Shown: piece by piece, positions 21,736 through 30,438 of the stretch | How positions within the stretch are numbered: the stretch's first letter is position 1 | How the letters are laid out: the number at the start of each line of letters is the position of its first letter | Source: Thermoplasma acidophilum DSM 1728 | GTDB taxonomy: Archaea > Thermoplasmatota > Thermoplasmata > Thermoplasmatales > Thermoplasmataceae | Length of the DNA stretch: 64,000 nucleotides | Direction of reading: 5' to 3' | Assembly (NCBI RefSeq): GCF_000195915.1 | Contig: NC_002578.1 | Span: forward strand, 744,001-808,000 | Position numbers and translations under genes: made by a program | The notes under the pieces: generated by a model | What the model was told of the DNA's origin: nothing | Seen by the model: the letters and a program-made list of their open reading frames with translations, nothing else | Database searches by the model: none

Positions 21736-22488
21736 ATGGCCGAAGCGCCGCGCCGAAAAATAAAGCTTATCGTTATCATTGTAGCTCTCATCCTGATAGC
21801 TGCATTTGCAATATGGTACATTCATTCGACTGCTGACAGATACGGTGTCAATCCCGGCGGTCCGGTCAGAGGCCTCAATGTAACGAGTGCATACCTTGAA
21901 GGCTATGATTTCGTCTTTTCAAACGGAAGTCGGATCATAATAAGCAGTCCGAACATGAGCATGAACATCGCAATTCATCCGTTCATCGCCAGAGATGGAT
22001 CGGATTTTACAGATACGGTCGTATATGCGGAGCTGAGCGTAATAAATAACAGCGTCCAGAAATCGGTGGTTCTGAAGGATGTCTGCTCAAACGGATCAAT
22101 GACGTACATCTTCAGCCCAGAGGGAAATACAGTGGAGATTGCATATGTGATATCATATGTTGACGGTATGTACATTTTATTCAACTTCTCACTCGGGATG
22201 GCGCACTACATACAGGCTGGCGGTTTCTCGTACCACTACAATCTCACCAGCCCTTATTACGGCAATTACACGATAGTGCCTGTCTTCTGGCCGCCGCAGG
22301 TCTCATACTATTCCGATCAGAATATCCCCGGAGTCATCTCCTTCAATCAGCTGCCACTGAATGATATCTGCTATGAAGAGATCTCCATAACACCCGGCGG
22401 TGACTACCTGGAATTCATGACAGGGCCGTACAATGCCCAGCCAAACAGTTATTATTCCTATAACGCGTTTTCTCTGGAGGTGGAGTGA
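21736..22488 (+). CDS. Membrane-anchored extracytoplasmic protein, function unknown
   Basis: 250 residues. After a short basic stretch (RRKIK) comes one membrane segment (about residues 11-30, IVIIVALILIAAFAIWYIHS), then a ~220-residue beta-rich domain with several Asn-x-Ser/Thr sites. It would be anchored at the outer face of the membrane, at about pH 2. I recognise no catalytic motif. The next gene, 28 bases downstream, encodes a protein of the same layout, so the two probably work together or are diverged duplicates. Confidence 0.7.
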   Translation: MAEAPRRKIKLIVIIVALILIAAFAIWYIHSTADRYGVNPGGPVRGLNVTSAYLEGYDFVFSNGSRIIISSPNMSMNIAIHPFIARDGSDFTDTVVYAELSVINNSVQKSVVLKDVCSNGSMTYIFSPEGNTVEIAYVISYVDGMYILFNFSLGMAHYIQAGGFSYHYNLTSPYYGNYTIVPVFWPPQVSYYSDQNIPGVISFNQLPLNDICYEEISITPGGDYLEFMTGPYNAQPNSYYSYNAFSLEVE

Positions 22489-22516
22489 TGATCCTCATGG
22501 CGGCGGTGGCTCGAAG

Positions 22517-23260
22517 ATGAACAGGAGGATCATCGCAATAGTTACGGTCGCGATCGTTTTATCGGCGGGTGCGGTTCTTGCATTGCACTTCATTCCGATG
22601 CATGGCCAGAAGGCCGAACCCTCAAGGGCCCCATATGAATTCACTCCACGCACATTGAAAGCAGGGAATATCACCGTGGGAATAGGCGGTCGAGGATTTT
22701 TCAGCATTAAGCAGAACAACACCAGGGTAGTGTCCGTCGGCTTTTACCTGAATAACGAATACATAAACATAACAAGCGATGTCCTGTCGCTGGCAGGATC
22801 TGGAACGCAGGCCACGGAGGCCATAGGTATGCCCGGCGTGCAGCTTGATATACGATATGAACTGGATCCGAATAAGCTGATTTGCGCATTCACCCTGAAC
22901 AACACAGGCAATTCCCCACTGCCGCTGGATATGATATTCAGCGTGAACACTTACAATTTGACCGATGTAACAATATTCAGTGGATCTCCGCATTCCTCAA
23001 CAAATCTTACTCTTGTCCCGCAGACATTCGGATTCATAGAGACGTATCAAATACACAATGCGCCCATCTACGATTCTTACTGGGGCAACGGAACGAATAT
23101 AAATGTCGACTGGTACAGTATGGAGGGGATGCTCAATGACGCAGCATTCACATTCACGGGAACTCCGTTCAACAGCACGGAGATGACGCTCGAATTCTCA
23201 GGAGTAGTTGAACCTGCAGGCTTTTCACTGAATGTGGGCCAGATATCGATGTCATTCTGA
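22517..23260 (+). CDS. Membrane-anchored extracytoplasmic protein, function unknown
   Basis: 247 residues from the ATG at 22517. An N-terminal membrane segment (IIAIVTVAIVLSAGAVLALHF, one residue short of the start of the hydrophobic run) precedes a beta-rich ectodomain with Asn-x-Thr/Ser sites. The frame is open further upstream, but that would overlap the previous gene by 55 bases and bury the signal segment, so I prefer this ATG. Size and layout match the preceding gene; clear sequence identity between them is not visible by eye. Family not recognised. Confidence 0.7.
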   Translation: MNRRIIAIVTVAIVLSAGAVLALHFIPMHGQKAEPSRAPYEFTPRTLKAGNITVGIGGRGFFSIKQNNTRVVSVGFYLNNEYINITSDVLSLAGSGTQATEAIGMPGVQLDIRYELDPNKLICAFTLNNTGNSPLPLDMIFSVNTYNLTDVTIFSGSPHSSTNLTLVPQTFGFIETYQIHNAPIYDSYWGNGTNINVDWYSMEGMLNDAAFTFTGTPFNSTEMTLEFSGVVEPAGFSLNVGQISMSF

Positions 23261-23537
23261 CCTCAAATATTCATGAAGCCTGTTATCGCAATCAGACGGA
23301 ACGCATGTATGTCATGGATTGTTCAATATTCAATTCCTATAAAATCGATACAATGTATACTTTATATTGACAAAGCCGGTATTGGCATAAATTTAAATAC
23401 CACACTAACGGACTCTCGCCATAGTGATTTCAGATCAGAGCACGGATTTTGCGCCATTTCCTGAAGATTTCTGCTTCATGCCTGGATTCTGCATTGAAGT
23501 ATCGATCTGAAAGCTAATTTAATCGGAAGGTATATGC

Positions 23538-24200
23538 ATGATCATGATCCACATCAAGGCAATTCATGACCTCACCGTTCCGCTGGAGACCTATATGCCG
23601 ATCTGGCCCACCAATCCTCTTCTTGAAATAAAACCGGTCGGAACGGTTGCCAGGGATGGCTATAAGATCGAAACAATAAGCGGATCGACTCATTCCGGTA
23701 CGCACATCGACGCACCGGCACACATGCTCGAAAACGGTATCACGATCGACCAGATCGATCCTATCCGGTTCATAGGTACGGGATACTGCATAAAGACGAT
23801 ACCGGATGGAAACTTCGTGCGCTCAACGCACCTCATTGAGAAATGGAAGGAGGAATACGATGGTTCCATAATCCTGATAGAAACGGGCTGGTACAAGAAG
23901 CGCGGATTCACAAGGGAATTCCAGTACGAGTTTCCAGGCCTGACGGAGGATGCGGCCGAGTTCCTGATAGAGAGGAATGTGAAGCTCGTCGGCATAGATA
24001 CGCTGGGAATAGAGCCGTACCAGGATTCAGATTTCCATGTTCACAAGAAGCTCCTGTCAAAGGGAATACCGTTCATAGAGGATCTTTACGGGCTGGATGA
24101 TCTCGAGGAGGGGAAGCCGTACCTCGTGGTTGCACTGCCACTGAAGATGAAGGGAGCCAGCGGTTCCATGGCGAGGGTTATGGCGCTGGAGATGGACTGA
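23538..24200 (+). CDS. Cyclase / kynurenine formamidase family metal hydrolase
   Basis: About 220 residues of the cyclase family (PF04199). The defining metal site HxGTHxDxPxH is present as HSGTHIDAPAH (about residues 53-63). Further family landmarks are IDLTVP-like IHDLTVPLETYMP at the N-terminus, IETGW near 112 and VGIDTLGIEPYQ near 155. Members hydrolyse N-formylkynurenine or related cyclic amides and esters, using zinc or manganese. No tryptophan-catabolism gene lies nearby, so the substrate is open. GGAAGG at 23525-23530 precedes the ATG at 23538, and a TATA-like GCTAATTTAATC sits at 23513-23524. A second in-frame ATG is at 23544. Confidence 0.85.
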   Translation: MIMIHIKAIHDLTVPLETYMPIWPTNPLLEIKPVGTVARDGYKIETISGSTHSGTHIDAPAHMLENGITIDQIDPIRFIGTGYCIKTIPDGNFVRSTHLIEKWKEEYDGSIILIETGWYKKRGFTREFQYEFPGLTEDAAEFLIERNVKLVGIDTLGIEPYQDSDFHVHKKLLSKGIPFIEDLYGLDDLEEGKPYLVVALPLKMKGASGSMARVMALEMD

Positions 24201-24222
24201 GCAATCGTTCATTCAGTGCACT

Positions 24223-25548
24223 TCACAGGATCCGATCTATCCATCGGACCTGGAAAGAAATTCCTCCATGATCCTGTTCGGATATAGGGCCATTGCGGTA
24301 CATCGGATATTGGAATATGGTGGTATCATCTATCTTCTTTACGGCCATGCTGCCCTGGTCTACCAGAATGCCGGAATCCGATCGCATCTTCTTCAGGGCC
24401 CTTGAAAAGTCGGAAATATCATAGTTTCCGCTCTTGACCTCGATTGGAATCCTCACGCCGCCATGATCAAGGACGAAGTCGATCTCCGTGTTCCCTGCCC
24501 TGAAATAGTAACCCGGAGAAAGAATTGCGGCCATCGCGTTTTCCATGAGTTTTCCAGCATCGTATGCATCCTGCGGGGCAAGCATGGCGAGATAAAAGGC
24601 AGGTGTATACGGGTATACCTTCTTCAATTTTCTGGATGCGGCCTCCACGCCGGGCCTGTAATTGGAAACTGTCCGTATGAGGAAGGCATACTCCATGTAC
24701 GAGATGAAGTTCGAGATCGTTATGCGATTTCTGCCAAATGACGAGGATATCTTATCCAGGTTAAGGATCACGCCGGGATTCATCAGGATCGTTTCCATCA
24801 GCCTCCTCATGAGATCCATGTCCCGGATGCCGAATTCCTGCGGGATATCCCTGGTCACTATGCGGTCTATAACTATGCTCCGCACATAGCTTCTTATTTT
24901 GTATGGATCGTTTTCCCAGACCAGCTCTGGGAATCCGCCCTTTTCGATGTACTCCATGAGCATGGGGCTGAGGATATCCCTCGCATAGGCTACCTTCTCG
25001 TACGGGACTTCGTGGCCTTTCAACTTGCAGAATTCGCTGAAGGACAGCGGTTCAATTTTCACAAGCACAATTCTTCCTGCAAGCGTCTCAGATGATCCTT
25101 TAAGTACATTGAGTGAGGACGATCCTGACAGAACGAATTTGATGTTCGGATAGAGATCGTAAAATATCTTGATCCTGTTCTCCCAGTCCTCTGCCTTCTG
25201 TACCTCATCCAGAAACATGTATATGCGGGGGGCTTCGGTGATGGGCTTCTTCAACACCGTTTCCGCATAAAGGCTGATCATCTCATCAATATCACCTGAT
25301 GATTCATCGAACGAGAAGTAGAGGATCCTTTCAGGTTCCGTACCATCCTTCAAAAGATCGCTTATGATCTGGTACATGATCGTTGTCTTTCCAACGCGCC
25401 TCAGGCCGTAGAAGAGAACGATGCTTCTGTCATCGATCAGACGCTTCAAGGCTGGATAATCCATGCGCCTGAATCTGCCTGTGAGATCCGATCTGACGGT
25501 GCCGGTGATCCACCATTCATTGAATCGATACAGCATTCTTTCATTCAT
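24223..25548 (-). CDS. Archaeal AAA ATPase with DUF4143 C-terminus
   Basis: 441 residues. Walker A is GLRRVGKTT (residues 48-56) and Walker B is MFLDEVQ (around residue 114). Both are followed by the arginine-rich helices of the ATPase_2/AAA_14 type. The C-terminal DUF4143 domain ends with a PD-(D/E)xK-like signature, TEIDFVLDHGG then IPIEVKSGNY (about residues 375-395). These proteins are widespread in Thermoplasmata and other archaea, often in many copies, with no settled function. It is transcribed alone behind a strong inverted repeat at 25560-25590. Confidence 0.85.
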   Translation of the reverse strand: MNERMLYRFNEWWITGTVRSDLTGRFRRMDYPALKRLIDDRSIVLFYGLRRVGKTTIMYQIISDLLKDGTEPERILYFSFDESSGDIDEMISLYAETVLKKPITEAPRIYMFLDEVQKAEDWENRIKIFYDLYPNIKFVLSGSSSLNVLKGSSETLAGRIVLVKIEPLSFSEFCKLKGHEVPYEKVAYARDILSPMLMEYIEKGGFPELVWENDPYKIRSYVRSIVIDRIVTRDIPQEFGIRDMDLMRRLMETILMNPGVILNLDKISSSFGRNRITISNFISYMEYAFLIRTVSNYRPGVEAASRKLKKVYPYTPAFYLAMLAPQDAYDAGKLMENAMAAILSPGYYFRAGNTEIDFVLDHGGVRIPIEVKSGNYDISDFSRALKKMRSDSGILVDQGSMAVKKIDDTTIFQYPMYRNGPISEQDHGGISFQVRWIDRIL

Positions 25549-25559
25549 TTGTAATATAT

Positions 25560-25590
25560 ACTATACGAATATTTCAATTATTCGTATAGT
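25560..25590 (-). promoter_or_regulatory. Perfect 12-bp inverted repeat upstream of the DUF4143 ATPase
   Basis: Arms ACTATACGAATA and TATTCGTATAGT are exact reverse complements around a 7-base spacer (TTTCAAT). The element ends 12 bases before the ATG at 25548, where the promoter of a leaderless gene should be. It can be an operator for a dimeric repressor, or a 5' hairpin if transcribed. Confidence 0.6.
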
Positions 25591-25768
25591 TAATAAAACT
25601 AATAGCCGGACGACGATGGATCTGCAAAGTCATAGCAATAACCTGGGGCGGAAAAATAATGTTCAGTATGAAGCCGCTCCGAACAAGAACGAAATATGCA
25701 AGTGACCCAATGCGGATATCGGTTTGCGGATAGTATCGAATGATAAGCGGAGGCTGCCGCCTGAATCA

Positions 25769-26017
25769 TCATCTTGGAAGCAGTCTTATGGCCTTTTCCG
25801 AACAGACGATAACGCAGTCTCCACACACATGGCACATATCAATGTGAGACGTTCTGGCCATGCGATTTCCATGGGCTCTTGCCTCTATCCTTCCAATGAA
25901 GCTGAGTTCTGAAATCTCCTCAGCCGTCCTGATTCCTAATTCAAACACCTCATAGGGGCATGTTGAAACGCACTCGCCCTTATCTTCGCATTTCTCCGGA
26001 TCGACTGACGGAAACAC
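25769..26017 (-). CDS. Small ferredoxin-like 4Fe-4S protein
   Basis: 82 residues with two cysteine clusters: CEDKGECVSTCP near the N-terminus and CHVCGDCVIVCSE near the C-terminus. They are separated by a ~35-residue basic insert. The first cluster has a CxxxxxCxxxCP spacing rather than the usual CxxCxxCxxxCP, so the first cubane may be modified, for example 3Fe-4S. The start at 26017 is GTG; the frame is open a little upstream and a TTG start is possible. It would be a soluble electron carrier. No partner oxidoreductase is adjacent. Confidence 0.75.
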   Translation of the reverse strand: MFPSVDPEKCEDKGECVSTCPYEVFELGIRTAEEISELSFIGRIEARAHGNRMARTSHIDMCHVCGDCVIVCSEKAIRLLPR

Positions 26018-26188
26018 ACCGACAAGCCCTGACTTGCAGTGTGTGATCTCTCTAGTAGTTACCTGAAGCCATGCTTCTACTCATCAGCAATGTCCGGGCT
26101 GTCAATGAATATGAAGCCAAAGCTTTTTCCCGATTAAAAGTGCAGGAATCCGTGCATGTAAAGCCCCCATGCTTTTCGGAGGCGTTCT

Positions 26189-26902
26189 TTACAGCGATTC
26201 GTCCTGATCTGAGACCCATAGGAGATCCGAAGCATGCGTATAGGAAATTATGATGAAGATGATCGCCGAGGATCCGAAGGCCATGGCATGGACGAAGGAA
26301 TCGATCCCGGGTCTTATCGAGTAAAAGGCCTTTATATCCAGGGCCATGAAGACAAAGGTCAGGAGGAATATCAGCGCAAGAGAAGCAATGGAAAGTATGT
26401 TTCTGGCATGTCCGACCGGGCCTTGATCTGGGGACGAATCATTGTGCCTCAGCTGACCCATTGCGACCAGGATATAAAATATGATATCGAGAAGGGCCAT
26501 TGAAGCGGCTGAACCCATAAGTCCGTAGACCACACCTGACTGCCCATAGCTGGACGCGGCCGGATCCGTAAAGAAGAAGAGGGCAAGATCGAGGAGGTTC
26601 GCTATGATCGATCCGAGAACGGAGGCCAGCAGAGCAACAGCGGTGCGCTTTATCCTGAGCTCCCTTGCGTGCGATATGTTTGCAGCGGAGAATAGGATCG
26701 CGAAGATCAAAAAATACTCCACATTGCCGGAGCCGTCGTAGATGAAGATGGAGGTCAAGAAGCCCCATGGCGTTCTCACGGAGTTGAATAGCCTATCCGC
26801 ACCAGGATAAGAGGAGATCAGATAGCCCAACAGAAAGAAAAACAGCGCAAATAGGAACAACAGAGATTCAGATATTATCCATTTTCCCTTAAATCCATTC
26901 AT
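26189..26902 (-). CDS. Rhomboid-like membrane protein
   Basis: 237 residues with about six membrane segments. The sequence YGQSGVVYGLMGS puts a Ser (residue 122) in a GxSGxxxGLxG motif at the start of a membrane segment, as in rhomboid proteases. A His (residue 205, in SFVHAMAFGSS) stands in the last segment where the catalytic His is expected. The amphipathic entry PWGFLTSIFIYDGSGNVEYF resembles rhomboid loop 1 and TM2, but the usual HxxxN is replaced. The Ser-His dyad may be active, but the altered TM2 oxyanion side leaves this uncertain. ATG at 26902. Confidence 0.65.
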   Translation of the reverse strand: MNGFKGKWIISESLLFLFALFFFLLGYLISSYPGADRLFNSVRTPWGFLTSIFIYDGSGNVEYFLIFAILFSAANISHARELRIKRTAVALLASVLGSIIANLLDLALFFFTDPAASSYGQSGVVYGLMGSAASMALLDIIFYILVAMGQLRHNDSSPDQGPVGHARNILSIASLALIFLLTFVFMALDIKAFYSIRPGIDSFVHAMAFGSSAIIFIIISYTHASDLLWVSDQDESL

Positions 26903-26929
26903 GGATCGGCTTTGAAAAAATAAAAGGAT

Positions 26930-27550
26930 TTACTGCGAGGCCCTGCGTAGATCGTCTCTTGCGAGTAGCAGGAGTATGCCAGCGATGATGCCATTGAATA
27001 TGAGGGCAAGGACGCCAAGACCCACGGTGTCCTCCTCGAAGGCAGACCTTGCATCCCCGGCCATTATGTATTTCCTTATCTTCAGTATCCTGCTGAGGAT
27101 GTATACGCTGATGCTTATCAAGATAAGAAGGAGTGGGATTATGAAAGCCAAAGTCGGTGGAAATACAAATACTGTGCCAGTTCCCGAAGGGCCTGCAACT
27201 GTGACTGCATTAGCAGCTGCCAGGAGAATGACAATTAAGCCCAAGAAAAATCCTATGAGTCCTATTATCGAAAACACCTCGGCTATCAGGATCATGGTAG
27301 GGGCGGAACCCATGTCACCGGATCCCTCTTTCGCAAGATCGGAGTATGATATTATTTCGCCGTTGCTGTCGAGGGAAAGAGAGAAACGCTTTTCCTCGTT
27401 GTTAAATATGAAGGAGCATCTTGCATTCCAGTAGCCATTGCTGAGCCTGTTCACGGAAAATACGTTAACTGATTCCTCTGATACGCCGTAGTTCATAAGT
27501 GCCCATTCTTTGACCTTCTTCACTATATACTGAGAGTTGATATCAGCCAA
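26930..27550 (-). CDS. Four-helix membrane protein with N-terminal soluble domain
   Basis: 206 residues. Residues 1-80 form a soluble domain with a mixed strand pattern (WNARCSFIFNNEEKRFSLSL, resembling PepSY-type folds in outline only). It is followed by four membrane segments between about residues 86 and 200. The start is TTG at 27550; upstream stops leave no ATG in frame. A TATA-like TTTAAATAATAC lies some 35 bases upstream. I do not recognise the family, and no catalytic motif is visible. It lies 27 bases upstream of the rhomboid-like gene and may be co-transcribed with it. Confidence 0.6.
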   Translation of the reverse strand: MADINSQYIVKKVKEWALMNYGVSEESVNVFSVNRLSNGYWNARCSFIFNNEEKRFSLSLDSNGEIISYSDLAKEGSGDMGSAPTMILIAEVFSIIGLIGFFLGLIVILLAAANAVTVAGPSGTGTVFVFPPTLAFIIPLLLILISISVYILSRILKIRKYIMAGDARSAFEEDTVGLGVLALIFNGIIAGILLLLARDDLRRASQ

Positions 27551-27683
27551 TTCTTACAACCATAACAATATCTTCTTTGTATTATTTAAATATTATTCTT
27601 AAAAATTATGAAGACCGTTTGCTTGGCAATTTAGCCTTCATAAAGAGGAAAATAAAGCATAAGGATCCCTAGCAAATCTTCTC

Positions 27684-28220
27684 CTATGCTATGTAGGAAG
27701 CATCTCTGGTGGCAAAGCGGTCAACAATCTTCAACGGAGCGCCATACCTTGGCTGCGCATAATATAGCTGCGGAAATACTTCCCATAGATCCCTGGAGCT
27801 GATCTTCGTTGCCATGTGTTCGCCGCCAAGAACAGCCTCAAGTATTGTATGAGTCAGACGCCTTGCCGCGATTTCATCTGTATATCCAAGCGAATGAAGG
27901 TATTCATGCATCAGCACGACGATGACATAATTCTGTATCGCCTCCCTGTCGTTAAGTCTCTGTTCCAAGGCCCTTATAAGGGCACCGTTCATCACTATGT
28001 AGTTTCCACCGACCTGCCAGAAGGCAGCCACCTTTGGATCGAACTCACCGATGGCCAGTCCGATTCCCGCCCTCTCCTTTTTCAATACGGTTTTCACATA
28101 TCCCTTGATCTGCGAAAAGATTGCATCGTAATCCACATCCATGCCGGTATCGGTGATCTGCCTTGCCCTCATTGCCGGATTGAACCTCTCGTTCTTTTCG
28201 TCACTGTAGAAAAATTTCAT
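27684..28220 (-). CDS. Small HExxH metallopeptidase-like protein
   Basis: 178 residues with a zincin motif HEYLH at residues 105-109 in a hydrophobic helix (YVIVVLMHEYLHSLGYTDE), followed by an acidic Glu three residues after the LGY turn. Upstream, GGNYIVMNGALIRALE is typical of small minimal gluzin-type archaeal zincins (SprT/DUF2268-like in outline). There is no signal peptide, so it would act in the cytoplasm. It stands alone with an ATG at 28220. Confidence 0.7.
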   Translation of the reverse strand: MKFFYSDEKNERFNPAMRARQITDTGMDVDYDAIFSQIKGYVKTVLKKERAGIGLAIGEFDPKVAAFWQVGGNYIVMNGALIRALEQRLNDREAIQNYVIVVLMHEYLHSLGYTDEIAARRLTHTILEAVLGGEHMATKISSRDLWEVFPQLYYAQPRYGAPLKIVDRFATRDASYIA

Positions 28221-28333
28221 AACTAAATATTTGAAATGTGGATAAATACATGATGTGAGAAGATAAAGTACAAATCACGGAGTTCATGCAAAATTTCAGC
28301 CTGATTGTGAAAAATAGGCCATCCAGGCGAAGG

Positions 28334-28900
28334 TCATTCATACGATATATCCGATGATCTGATTACTTTGCCGAACTCACCGTCAATCGACGCGATGTTA
28401 ACCAAATGTACAGTTTCTGCCGGTATCACCCTGCCCCATGGATCACTGCGATCGAATGTGGCGCACGCATCCTCCACGAGGTACGCTTCAAAGCCCATAT
28501 TTCCAGCCATTCTGACAGTCGTGCTCACGCAGTGATCAGTTGTGAGTCCGACCACGAATATCCTTCGCAGGTCGAGCCGCCTGAGGATGACATCAAGGTC
28601 GGTGCCTATGAAAGCACTGTTAACACGCTTTGTTATAACAATTTCTCCCTCGGCCGGAAGAGCCTGATCCTTGAATTCGAATGATTGCATCCCCGGCCTG
28701 AATGGGGATCTCTCGTCGTACGAAAAATGTCGCACATGTATTATTTTAAGGCCATGATCCCTGAATTCCCTGATGAGATCAGCTGTCCTGTATTCCGCAT
28801 TTGGATTGTTGCGGTGTCCAAGGCCAGGATCATCCCATGCCTTCTGTACATCGATTACCAATAGGGCGCTCCGCTTATCGGTAGCCACTTTTTTATCCAT
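28334..28900 (-). CDS. Isochorismatase-family cysteine hydrolase
   Basis: 188 residues with the full catalytic triad: Asp17 in LLVIDVQKAW, Lys91 in VITKRVNSAF and Cys124 in GLTTDHCVSTTVR. The cis-peptide region VVGLTTDHC is also intact. The family covers nicotinamidases, N-carbamoylsarcosine amidases and related amidohydrolases. The long loop with HRNNPNAEYRTA after strand 1 suggests a small-amide hydrolase rather than nicotinamidase, but the metal-binding DxHxxH of nicotinamidases is not evident. Cytoplasmic, monocistronic. Confidence 0.85.
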   Translation of the reverse strand: MDKKVATDKRSALLVIDVQKAWDDPGLGHRNNPNAEYRTADLIREFRDHGLKIIHVRHFSYDERSPFRPGMQSFEFKDQALPAEGEIVITKRVNSAFIGTDLDVILRRLDLRRIFVVGLTTDHCVSTTVRMAGNMGFEAYLVEDACATFDRSDPWGRVIPAETVHLVNIASIDGEFGKVIRSSDISYE

Positions 28901-29420
28901 GAAGCATCATTCGATCTCTGTATTATATTTTTCACCTCCAGCGGAAGGAAGTATGTCGCCCGTGATCACAGCGATCATCATGAGCCTCGTTCCGGCAGTG
29001 GATTTCCGGAAATTCCAGACCGGACAATGCAGGAAAGGCCATGGGCGGATAATGTGTGCGTGCGGATACCGGATCGGACAGTGAATGCTGCCAGAAAAAA
29101 GCCGAAAGCTCGGAAATAGCGGGCATGCACGTTTATAGAAATTCGATGAAAATTTGCAACAAAACCCCTGCCATTAAGGCAAACTGAAAGAAGAATCGAC
29201 GGACAATGCTGATCATTCTGGGAGGACGGTTCGGATGACCATCGATTCATGGAATCCTTAAATAGACTTCAGAACTCATTTCCTGTGTTGCATTTTAAAA
29301 ATCACCATCCCCAGACTCCGTATTGCAGATATAAGATCTTTAACAGACCGCGGATGAAATCTTTACCGGAATGCAGATCAGATTCCGGAGTACCTGGAAT
29401 CACGACGCCGAAACAGCGTA
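28901..29420 (+). other. 520 bp without a gene; possible promoter and hairpin
   Basis: No coding frame convinces. A TATA-like CCTTAAATAGAC occurs at 29255-29266. About 100 bases downstream, the arms CCGGAAT (29366-29372) and ATTCCGG (29382-29388) would form a hairpin in a plus-strand RNA that runs toward the convergent gene ending at 29421. A short untranslated RNA is possible but is only a guess. Confidence 0.3.
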
Positions 29421-29756
29421 TTATTTGCCGGATAGCTTTGATATGATTGACACGTATTTGCGGTAGAATTCCAGACCCTTATCGGTTATCTCCACGATCA
29501 CCCGCGGGGAACTGAAAATGGAAACCTTTCTGGTCTTGAGGTATCCGGCATCCTCAAGCCTATAGACATGATTGGATATGCTGCTCTTGCCGCAGCCGGT
29601 GAGCTTCATAAGATCTGACATCCTCATCTTTCCGTTCATGGCCAGTGCAACCACTATCATGATCCTGGTGGACGAATCCATGGGATCGCGGGTGAATTCG
29701 TAAAATATGGATCTGATCAGCGAGTCATCCACATGCATCTCTTTCCCATCAGTCAC
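29421..29756 (-). CDS. Winged-helix transcriptional regulator
   Basis: 111 residues with a single winged helix-turn-helix. The recognition-helix region is MSDLMKLTGCGKSSISNHVY (about residues 42-61) and the wing is GYLKTRKVSIFSSPRVIVEI. It resembles the HTH_34/MarR-PadR-like regulators. It is the last gene of the minus-strand block that starts with a GntR regulator at 33820, and it overlaps the preceding membrane-protein gene by 8 bases, implying translational coupling. It may sense or control the ABC exporter upstream. Confidence 0.75.
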   Translation of the reverse strand: MTDGKEMHVDDSLIRSIFYEFTRDPMDSSTRIMIVVALAMNGKMRMSDLMKLTGCGKSSISNHVYRLEDAGYLKTRKVSIFSSPRVIVEITDKGLEFYRKYVSIISKLSGK

Positions 29757-30438
29757 CGGAGATCACCGTTTCCCCAGCTGCGGATATTATGAAATAAGCC
29801 CCTGTGAACAGCCACAGTGCAACAGTAACTGCCAGAAGGATGATACCGACGTAGTAAAACCAGGCAGGGAGTATACGGAAGTCGGAGATGTAAGAGACGA
29901 GAAGCAGGGCCATGAATGCGGAGAACGGCGCCACTGGCAGGCGCCTGGTACGGATCATAGATCTCCTGCTGTTGGCGAACATGGCAACGTCAGCATAGGC
30001 CACCGCCAAAAAATTGAACGTGGAAGAGATCAGCATGAAAGAAGTGCTGTATCTGTACGGGAATGATATGATCTGCACGGCCGCATCCAGGATTAGCAGC
30101 ACAACGACGGCCCTTGCGCCCATGAACCGGATGCGCAATCTGAGGTTTTCCGGTGCGATCTCCAACGTGCGGGTGGTTTTCACGTATATCTTGCGCCATA
30201 GCAGTATCGATACGATCGCCATGAAGAAATCCAGCACTGAAAAGACGAACATGGCTGCCGGAACGCTTGGAAACAGCGAACTGGCCAAGGAGGATGAGAA
30301 GGAAAAGAAGAGTATGAGAACACCGATGTTGATGTAGAAGATTCCCCATATCCTCTCAAGAACATGGTCCTGAAATTCCAGGAGATGGCTGTTGATGATC
30401 CGTATCTCCTCATTGATCTTTTCGCTGTCCTCTGACAT
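29749..30438 (-). CDS. Polytopic membrane protein of the ABC block
   Basis: 229 residues. A short acidic cytoplasmic N-terminus precedes about six membrane segments (for example IFYINIGVLILFFSFSSSLA and FFMAIVSILLWRKIYV). No family is recognised. Its start overlaps the end of the ABC ATPase gene by 29 bases and its end overlaps the winged-helix gene, so it is part of the same translationally coupled unit. It may be an accessory subunit or a sensor for the transporter. Confidence 0.65.
   Translation of the reverse strand: MSEDSEKINEEIRIINSHLLEFQDHVLERIWGIFYINIGVLILFFSFSSSLASSLFPSVPAAMFVFSVLDFFMAIVSILLWRKIYVKTTRTLEIAPENLRLRIRFMGARAVVVLLILDAAVQIISFPYRYSTSFMLISSTFNFLAVAYADVAMFANSRRSMIRTRRLPVAPFSAFMALLLVSYISDFRILPAWFYYVGIILLAVTVALWLFTGAYFIISAAGETVISGD

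Noticed and set aside
22433-22516. Upstream extension of the second ectodomain gene
   Set aside because: It would overlap the preceding gene by 55 bases and push the membrane anchor away from the N-terminus.
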